The notes beneath the pieces were generated by a model. It searched no databases and was not told the DNA's origin. It saw nothing but the letters and a program-made list of their open reading frames with translations. From Enterocloster alcoholdehydrogenati (GTDB taxonomy: Bacteria > Bacillota > Clostridia > Lachnospirales > Lachnospiraceae), in NCBI RefSeq assembly GCF_013282095.1, contig NZ_BLTJ01000011.1, positions 62,001 to 126,000 on the forward strand: a stretch of DNA of 64,000 nucleotides, read 5' to 3'. The stretch's first letter is position 1, and every line of letters starts with the position of its first letter. Below, piece by piece: positions 58,180 to 64,000 of this stretch. Made by a program: the position numbers and the translations under genes.

Positions 58180-60639
58180 TCATGCCGCATGGGCTCGGTC
58201 CAGTGCGGCCCGTTCTACCAAAAACGATTCTTGCTTATACTGTTCCTCTGCCAAAGTCACTGCAGCGCCTCCCAGAGAGTCAAGATACTGGCGCCCATTT
58301 TTGGACTTTGAGATGTAGATATAGATTGGGGCGCTGACATACCGCCCACTGGGATAGCATCCGCGATACTGATTTGACAGCACCGCAACCGCGTCGAGTT
58401 CTTCCGCTTTCTGCGTTGCCAGTGCCACTACCATTTCTTTTGCCGCCGTCTCTTCACTTTTCTTCAATCCAGAGGTATAAATGTGTTCCAGAAACAGCAC
58501 CAGCTTCTCACTGTATGCGTGACTGCCTGTGGGAACATCTTCTTTGGACAGATCAGCAAATTCAAAATTGAGCGTTGATGGCTGCTGGAAAGAGCCTTTC
58601 GTCAGCCGGAGACACGCCCGTGCTACTACGCTCTCGTCTTTGTAAACCAGAATGATTTTTTTGTTGCTATCGAATGCGGCTAAAAGGCAGTCCCTCTGGC
58701 TGCCCTGATAGCAGGATAAGCAGGTAAAGTGCGGAAGCTCGCCCATGCGGATTGTGTGGTAAAAATCATCCACCTCTTTCGCCATAAGGCCCAGTCTGGT
58801 CAAAGAGAGATTCTGTTTCCAGACATCTTCCCGCGCCTCTTGAATTGGGTAATGGATTTCCTGCTTCAAATCACCAGCAAAGTATTTCAGTTTATAGAAC
58901 TGGCCCATCAGCTCTGCCTGTACAATACGCCGGAGCGCCTCGCAGTTTTTTTCACTTTCGTTCCTATACTGCAATTCGTTATACAGCGGGCGGACCATCG
59001 AGCTGCCGCCCCGGAGCAGGAAATTCACAATCCCCGGCTGATACTCGCGGACGAACTCCTCGGAAAATCCCATGTTTTCTTTCAGATAGGCCCAATTCTG
59101 ATCGGTAACCAGTATTGAGCCGCACACCTGACTCCAGTTTGAAAAGCCTGTGATCTTGGAAGCGTTGCTGACCGCGAAAACCGCATCCGCCTCTGTCCGA
59201 AATTCCGGGATAAATGCCTGAATCTCCGGATAGTGCTGCAGCATAAGCATTGCAGTCTGCCGCGTCAGTCCCCGGATATGCCCGAAATCTTTCTCATACC
59301 AAGCTCCAAACGGCTTTTCCAGCAAGCATTGAGTTGCCTGTTCCAGCGCCTCGTCTCCGATATTCTGGCTGACAAGATCCCGCTTTATCAGCTGCCGGAT
59401 TGTGAGCATCCTCTGGTCCACGGAGAGCGGGGAGAGTTTGGCGTACAGTCTTACATATACTTCCTCTTGGTGCCACAGCAGACGCAGTTCCTCAAAGGTA
59501 TATTGCTGGCCCTCTTCCAAAAGTTCAAAGTAGCTGGTTGTCCGTTCAATAGAATCACTGTCCTTTAAGTTCTTAACCGTCAGCGAATTGAGATTACAGC
59601 GTTCGCAGAAACCGCTCACAAATAAGAGCGAATACCGCCCCAGCGAGAAAAATAGTTCGCTGTTCTGATTCACCAGATTCAAAAAATGCTTTTTCTTGTG
59701 CTCCACCGCATAGATAAGGAGCTGGACCTGAAAATACTCTACTTGTTCAAAATTGATGTGAAGGCAGCCAGCGTAAAGGGCATTGAGATAACTCAGCCTG
59801 CTTTGCAGGATTTTCTGCCGCCGCTCTTTGCTGATGGGCAACAGCTGACTCAGCCACCATTCGACATCATATTGTCCGGCCCGGTTTTCCAGCCAGAGCG
59901 TCCAGAATTCCGATAAATCTTCCGCATCATACTCGAAGGCTTCCATCAGTCGGCGGAATTTTTCTACATCCGGCATTTGCAGCCATTTGAGATTTTTCAG
60001 ACTGTCCGCATCCAGAAACAACTCCACTCCCCACACATAGTTCATCATCAGGATTTTCTGAAGGGGCAGATTCTGCTCCAACAGCTCTACAGCCTTCCGC
60101 TCATGGTCGTGCCAGTTGAATAGATAAGCGCCAAGAAACGGCAGCCGCATCATTGACCGCTGATGTTCCGTCAGCGGAGAGATTTCCTGCCACTCCAGAA
60201 CAGGGAAGGTATCCAGGTTGTCTGCAACGGCCCGTTCCTCTTCTTCATACCGCACCAGCGGCTGGTAATGCTTCATGTACTCAAATTTCAGGGAAGGCTT
60301 GAGATCCAGTGCCGCCGCCCCCAGCACCTGTTCCTTCGGATATTGGGACAAGTGCTCCTGATAGCTTCTTGCCGATTGGAGCATCGTATGGATGACAGAT
60401 ACCTCTACTCCCTGTGCGCACAGGGCCTGATACAATTCTGCAAATTCTGGAACTTGAATCAATTCCCTCTGGATCTGCGTGGCTTCTTCCTTGCGGAGCT
60501 TCTCTTGCAGGCCCATATCTTCGATTTTTTTACAGGTCTGATCCAGTATTTCTTCTGGAAATTCTCCAGTGAAACGCAGTTGCAGCCCATCGCGCTCCAT
60601 TCGGGACAACAAAGATAAATGCTTTTCCGCATAGATCAT
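58180..60639 (-). CDS. Large protein of unknown function (819 aa)
   Basis: An 819-residue, mostly helical, soluble protein without recognised nucleotide-binding or catalytic motifs. A single CLSCYQGSQRDC cluster lies near residue 645. The last 180 residues look more alpha/beta (KIILVYKDESVVARACLRLTKGSF; KLVLFLEHIYTSGLKKSEE). ATG 60639 overlaps the stop of the 704-aa gene (ATGA), so the two are translationally coupled and probably form a complex. Unusually large for an accessory gene of this kind. Confidence 0.75.
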   Translation of the reverse strand: MIYAEKHLSLLSRMERDGLQLRFTGEFPEEILDQTCKKIEDMGLQEKLRKEEATQIQRELIQVPEFAELYQALCAQGVEVSVIHTMLQSARSYQEHLSQYPKEQVLGAAALDLKPSLKFEYMKHYQPLVRYEEEERAVADNLDTFPVLEWQEISPLTEHQRSMMRLPFLGAYLFNWHDHERKAVELLEQNLPLQKILMMNYVWGVELFLDADSLKNLKWLQMPDVEKFRRLMEAFEYDAEDLSEFWTLWLENRAGQYDVEWWLSQLLPISKERRQKILQSRLSYLNALYAGCLHINFEQVEYFQVQLLIYAVEHKKKHFLNLVNQNSELFFSLGRYSLLFVSGFCERCNLNSLTVKNLKDSDSIERTTSYFELLEEGQQYTFEELRLLWHQEEVYVRLYAKLSPLSVDQRMLTIRQLIKRDLVSQNIGDEALEQATQCLLEKPFGAWYEKDFGHIRGLTRQTAMLMLQHYPEIQAFIPEFRTEADAVFAVSNASKITGFSNWSQVCGSILVTDQNWAYLKENMGFSEEFVREYQPGIVNFLLRGGSSMVRPLYNELQYRNESEKNCEALRRIVQAELMGQFYKLKYFAGDLKQEIHYPIQEAREDVWKQNLSLTRLGLMAKEVDDFYHTIRMGELPHFTCLSCYQGSQRDCLLAAFDSNKKIILVYKDESVVARACLRLTKGSFQQPSTLNFEFADLSKEDVPTGSHAYSEKLVLFLEHIYTSGLKKSEETAAKEMVVALATQKAEELDAVAVLSNQYRGCYPSGRYVSAPIYIYISKSKNGRQYLDSLGGAAVTLAEEQYKQESFLVERAALDRAHAA

Positions 60640-62750
60640 GCCGCAAGACCTCCCATCATTGTTCTCGCCATATTCAAAATTTTCTGCTCTTCTCCTGGAT
60701 TGTTTCGTGCCAAATCACCGCACAGTTTGAAGAAGTGTTCTAATTCGTCCGCTTCAAATGCCGCCGCACAGCCTGCAGGCTGTTCCCGCAGTTTTTCGTA
60801 CACCATATCCAGGGCTTCTTTCACATCCCTATCGTAATAGAAACTTTTTGTAAACTCTTTTAGAGAAGACATCGTACCGTCATAGGTCTGCTCCAACCGT
60901 TCGCATTTCTTCTGGTGCTCCTGCTCCCGGCGAAGGCGTTCCTCCCGTTCCGCTTTTTCAGCGTCGGCTTTTTGATCGGCTTCCAGCTCTTCCTTACTGT
61001 AGAATTTTTCCTTTAGATGGTCCGCACGGCCACCTGTGTACTTCCCGCTGGATAAAAGGCTTCGCAAAACGGACGCAAGCAGCCGCCTGTCGTATAGCCG
61101 CTGCACATCCGAATCTTGTAAAGCGCACCAGATAAACTCTTGATAGCATTTCGGCTCCATTTGGAAAAAAGAAGCCTCGATCCATTCAAAGAGCTGCCGA
61201 TGCTGCTCTTCTGTCAGGAAAGAGCGTTTGATAAAAAACTCATAGTCTCTGCTGCTGTACCGATTACCCCTTACAAAAAGTTCATGAAAGAAAAACCGCT
61301 CCCCAAAAAACTTCTGGAGCTGCACTGGGGTGTATTTCTGCAGCAGACGCCGTACAAAACGGAAGCCCTGCCAGCTGGAGATATTCATGGCATACCCCAA
61401 GAGCAGTTTCATCGGCTGCGCAGAGGGGCCGTCTCCCTGATGCTGTTCAAAAAACTGCCACAGCCGGATTTCTTTTCTCTCTACCAGCAGGGCAAAAGCT
61501 CTATCGGAGGAACGGTGCCATTCCTGAAAGCCATCACAGTAATCGACGCCCGTTAATTCCCGGTATCTCGCCAGCCATTGAACGATTGGCGTTTTTCCAC
61601 AAGAGCAGAGCATCTGATCTGTAAACAGTTCCCAGTAATCGCCTTGCGGCACTTCTTTTGCCAGAATATTGTACTGGGGGTCAAAGGCGTCAAAGCGATA
61701 CGGGAATTCCTTTTTGATGGTTTTCAGCATCCAGATTATTGTCTGCGGTGCGGATGGTGTGAGTTCTTTTTTGACCGCCTCCCAGAGATTTGGATACCCA
61801 TTGTACTGGACAGCAAACTTTTCATAGCGGCCAAACAACCATCCAACATAGGCATAGAGCCCTTCCGACAGTCCATCCGATTGGTTTAAGAGCATTTGGC
61901 AGCACGCCGATGCGATTTTTTCTGCGGTGGTCCCGTTCCAGGAGATCCTGTCCCGGATTCTGTCTGCCCACACACAAAGGGAATTGGTCAGTATAATTTC
62001 CTGACCGCTGTAGCCGGCGTCTGTCAGGATTGAAAACTCCCGGCTGTCCGGTTTCATGTTCATTCTGAAAAACTTCGTCAGTGTTCGCAAAACAAGATCT
62101 GGCTTTCCGCGATACGACTTGATATACGGAGCATAATGCTGGACCAGCCATTCCAGCACGCCGCAGTTTTCAGGCAGGGAAAGCGTGCGTTCATTCCCCA
62201 GCAATCGGAGAAGCTGGCTGTGCATAGTGCGGTACCCTTCCTCCTGGTCATCGAACAGAGACAGGACAAACAAGGCATCCTCGGTCTTGGCATATTCTGT
62301 GGCAGCCAGTTCATCCAGCAGGGCGTGTCGGCGGGGCATATCTGTTTCCAACAGATAAAGAGCCCCTTGCAGGTACACATCTCCATTGGAAGTCCGACGG
62401 ACCATCTGGAGAAAACTGCCGCGCTGATTTCCAACAAACATATTGTCTGACTGAAGCGCACGGGTTTTCCCCAGCGCCAGCGCCAACGCACGAATAATGC
62501 GGACATCTTTTCCCAGCTTCTCTTCAAACCGTTCCAGGACCTCGCCGGGGTAACGGAGGTTATAGGCTTCAAAATAATTCTGTTCTTCTTCCTTTTGTTG
62601 CCAGATTTGCGTGTCCACAATATTTCGATAGATCTCCCAGGCTTTTTCTTCTTGAGAGGTGTGTACGACAAGATCTACAAACGCATAGTACAGTTCAAGA
62701 TCAATGGCCTGTTGATATACCTTGTAGGCTGGCAGAAATTCGTTATTCAT
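60636..62750 (-). CDS. Large protein of unknown function (704 aa)
   Basis: A 704-residue helical protein; ATG 62750 follows GGAGGGAGCGAAG. The N-terminal 170 residues look like helical repeats (YKVYQQAIDLELYYAFVDLVVHTSQEEKAWEIYRNIVD). A charged coiled coil (EELEADQKADAEKAEREERLRREQEHQKKCERLEQTYDG) lies near 570-610. No enzymatic motif seen. Coupled by ATGA to the 819-aa partner and preceded by a 76-aa gene. This could be a scaffold or a defence-like component, but nothing specific supports either. Confidence 0.75.
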   Translation of the reverse strand: MNNEFLPAYKVYQQAIDLELYYAFVDLVVHTSQEEKAWEIYRNIVDTQIWQQKEEEQNYFEAYNLRYPGEVLERFEEKLGKDVRIIRALALALGKTRALQSDNMFVGNQRGSFLQMVRRTSNGDVYLQGALYLLETDMPRRHALLDELAATEYAKTEDALFVLSLFDDQEEGYRTMHSQLLRLLGNERTLSLPENCGVLEWLVQHYAPYIKSYRGKPDLVLRTLTKFFRMNMKPDSREFSILTDAGYSGQEIILTNSLCVWADRIRDRISWNGTTAEKIASACCQMLLNQSDGLSEGLYAYVGWLFGRYEKFAVQYNGYPNLWEAVKKELTPSAPQTIIWMLKTIKKEFPYRFDAFDPQYNILAKEVPQGDYWELFTDQMLCSCGKTPIVQWLARYRELTGVDYCDGFQEWHRSSDRAFALLVERKEIRLWQFFEQHQGDGPSAQPMKLLLGYAMNISSWQGFRFVRRLLQKYTPVQLQKFFGERFFFHELFVRGNRYSSRDYEFFIKRSFLTEEQHRQLFEWIEASFFQMEPKCYQEFIWCALQDSDVQRLYDRRLLASVLRSLLSSGKYTGGRADHLKEKFYSKEELEADQKADAEKAEREERLRREQEHQKKCERLEQTYDGTMSSLKEFTKSFYYDRDVKEALDMVYEKLREQPAGCAAAFEADELEHFFKLCGDLARNNPGEEQKILNMARTMMGGLAA

Positions 62751-62763
62751 CTTCGCTCCCTCC

Positions 62764-62994
62764 TCACTTTGATTCGCTCCATCTGCCTCCAGTAGAGTAA
62801 TTCCACTCAATCGTTCCATCTTCATAACGGATAAGACCATGAGCCGTCAGAGTCCATCCATCAGAAGTTCGCCGCATCTGTGCGGTGGTATCGTTTAATA
62901 GGGGCCTTTTTTCCACAGACAGGCATAGATAACTCCTGTCATTTCGGTTTTGATAAACCTGCCCCACCTGCGGAACAAAGTAACTGCCTTTCAT
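62764..62994 (-). CDS. Small hypothetical protein
   Basis: A 76-residue beta-rich protein (FVPQVGQVYQNRNDRSYLCLSVE ... GTIEWNYSTGGRWSE). ATG 62994 follows AAAGGAGATGTTTCAGC. Small proteins of this kind recur on clostridial conjugative elements. It precedes the 704-aa gene by 13 bp in the same operon. Confidence 0.68.
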   Translation of the reverse strand: MKGSYFVPQVGQVYQNRNDRSYLCLSVEKRPLLNDTTAQMRRTSDGWTLTAHGLIRYEDGTIEWNYSTGGRWSESK

Positions 62995-63077
62995 GCTGAA
63001 ACATCTCCTTTGCCGATAAAGAAGGGGAGGACCGCACCCGCAGCCCTCTCCCTTGTTATTTTTTGACCTGTTTTCTT

Positions 63078-64000
63078 TTAAGCCACACCAGCCATATTGA
63101 AAAACTCATTCGGCGTCAGCACCCGAATGCCCAACTCCTGTGCCTTGGACAGTTTGCTGCCGGCCTTCTCACCGCAGACCAGATAATCGGTCTTGCGGCT
63201 CACCGAACTGCCGGCCACAGCGCCCAGAGAGGCGATCAGGCTGTTCATCTCATCGCGGGTATAGGGCTCTACTTTGCCTGTCACCACAATGTTCTTCCCG
63301 GCAAATGGAGTGTCCTGGCCGACTGCCTGATTGTTGGCCGCGGCCGGCTTCTGGATGTTCATCATCATCTGTAATTCCTCCCAAATACAAAAATTTTCTT
63401 CATTGCAGAACCATTCATGGATATTGTTGTGCAGCGTCTCTCCAAAATCCGGGAGCTGGCGGAAGTCATAGCCCGTATAAACCGCGTCCCGAAATTCTTC
63501 AAGACTGCCATGGAACTCCCGGCAGAGAACACCGCTGGCTGTGTTGCCGATCATGGGAATGTCCATGGCAATCACATACCGTTCAAAGGTGGTGTTGCGG
63601 CTCTGCTGGACAGCATCCCACAGACGCTGCCAGGACTTTGCACCAAAGCCCTCCATGCGGATAATTTCATCCCGGTGCTGATCCAGCCGGTATAGATCCA
63701 GATAGCTGTGAATCCATCCACGGCCAATCAGTTTTTCCAGCGTCGCCTCGGACAGTCCCTCAATGTTCATCGCCTTCTTACTGACAAAATGGACAAACTT
63801 TTTGAGTTTCCGTGTCTCGCAGGTGGCATTGTCGCAGAACAGGGTCTTGATGATCCGCTCCTTGCCGTTTTCATCCCGCCCTTTGGTTTCATGAACGCGG
63901 GTAGGCTGGCCGCAGCAGGGGCACTGGTGCGGGAACGCCGCTTCCAGATTGAAACCGCCCCTGTCCATGTTTTCCTCCACATGCGGAATGATCATATTCC
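63078..64000 (-). CDS. ligA: NAD-dependent DNA ligase LigA, 3' portion (5' end outside window)
   Basis: The frame is open to the right edge, so only the C-terminal 307 residues are seen. Order: end of the OB domain (NMIIPHVEENM), a four-Cys zinc finger (CPCCG ... CDNATC, with a longer spacing than usual), helix-hairpin-helix region (AMNIEGLSEATLEKLIGRGW ... RMEGFGAKSWQRLWDAV), and a BRCT domain (FAGKNIVVTGKVEPYTRDEMNSLI ... KTDYLVCGEKAGSKLSKAQELGI). The adenylation domain would lie beyond 64000. An accessory ligase copy fits a mobile element that processes its own DNA. Confidence 0.85.
   Translation of the reverse strand, partial: NMIIPHVEENMDRGGFNLEAAFPHQCPCCGQPTRVHETKGRDENGKERIIKTLFCDNATCETRKLKKFVHFVSKKAMNIEGLSEATLEKLIGRGWIHSYLDLYRLDQHRDEIIRMEGFGAKSWQRLWDAVQQSRNTTFERYVIAMDIPMIGNTASGVLCREFHGSLEEFRDAVYTGYDFRQLPDFGETLHNNIHEWFCNEENFCIWEELQMMMNIQKPAAANNQAVGQDTPFAGKNIVVTGKVEPYTRDEMNSLIASLGAVAGSSVSRKTDYLVCGEKAGSKLSKAQELGIRVLTPNEFFNMAGVA

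Noticed and set aside
57539-58318. A 259-codon plus-strand frame
   Set aside because: Antisense to the 57533-58165 gene and the end of the 819-aa gene; no ribosome site.
1-64000. CRISPR arrays, tRNA/rRNA genes or insertion sequences
   Set aside because: No regularly spaced repeats, no cloverleaf sequences and no transposase-like proteins were seen. Repeated blocks are explained by paralogous cassettes.

Overview
The window looks like chromosome or mobile-element DNA from a gut-type Firmicute, most likely class Clostridia. The signs are strong AGGAGG-type ribosome sites, tightly overlapping ATGA gene junctions, a Tn916-style sigma-factor/small-HTH pair, DUF4313-type accessory proteins and ECF transporters with Trep_Strep-type substrate subunits. 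No rRNA, tRNA, insertion sequence or CRISPR array was found.

Layout. (1) 1-7.3 kb is an accessory block: a RelB/DinJ-Doc toxin-antitoxin pair, about nine small uncharacterised plus-strand genes (two with DUF4313-like domains) and a minus-strand sigma-70-like gene followed by a small HTH gene. (2) 8.0-51 kb is an island of six related transport cassettes, here called A to F. Each has a pair of ABC proteins (permease fused to ATPase, about 570-606 aa) of the siderophore/heme-importer-like type. Cassettes B, D and F add a complete ECF transporter: S subunit, T subunit and a fused double ATPase. Each operon ends with a standalone winged-helix protein of about 98 or 132 aa, usually preceded by a DtxR-type metal repressor (A, B, D, F). 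Each cassette has its own regulator: TetR in A and E, AraC in B, C, D and F. Nine copies of a palindrome, GTTAG-N6-CTAAC, lie upstream of these operons or regulators and look like the shared metal-repressor operator. (3) 40-42.3 kb, between cassettes E and F, holds two unknown genes and two small HTH genes. (4) 51-53.4 kb holds a YpsA/SLOG protein, an HTH regulator and a ParM/ParR-like partition pair. (5) 53.6-56.1 kb holds an ABC-F ATPase behind a leader-peptide attenuator, followed by a seventh winged-helix gene. (6) 56.1-64 kb holds minus-strand accessory genes, including two large proteins of unknown function, and ends in the 3' part of an NAD-dependent DNA ligase.

How it fits together. 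My reading is that an ICE- or plasmid-like element (partition genes, ligase, Tn916-like regulators) carries an array of iron-regulated importers for iron chelates or tetrapyrroles. In this reading the DtxR proteins report metal status through the shared palindrome, and the AraC/TetR proteins report the individual ligand. The ABC pair plus ECF arrangement resembles the siaDE-siaFGH part of the Streptococcus pyogenes heme locus. Substrates here are inferred, not shown. The winged-helix tails and the mosaic similarity among cassette ends are the least explained parts.
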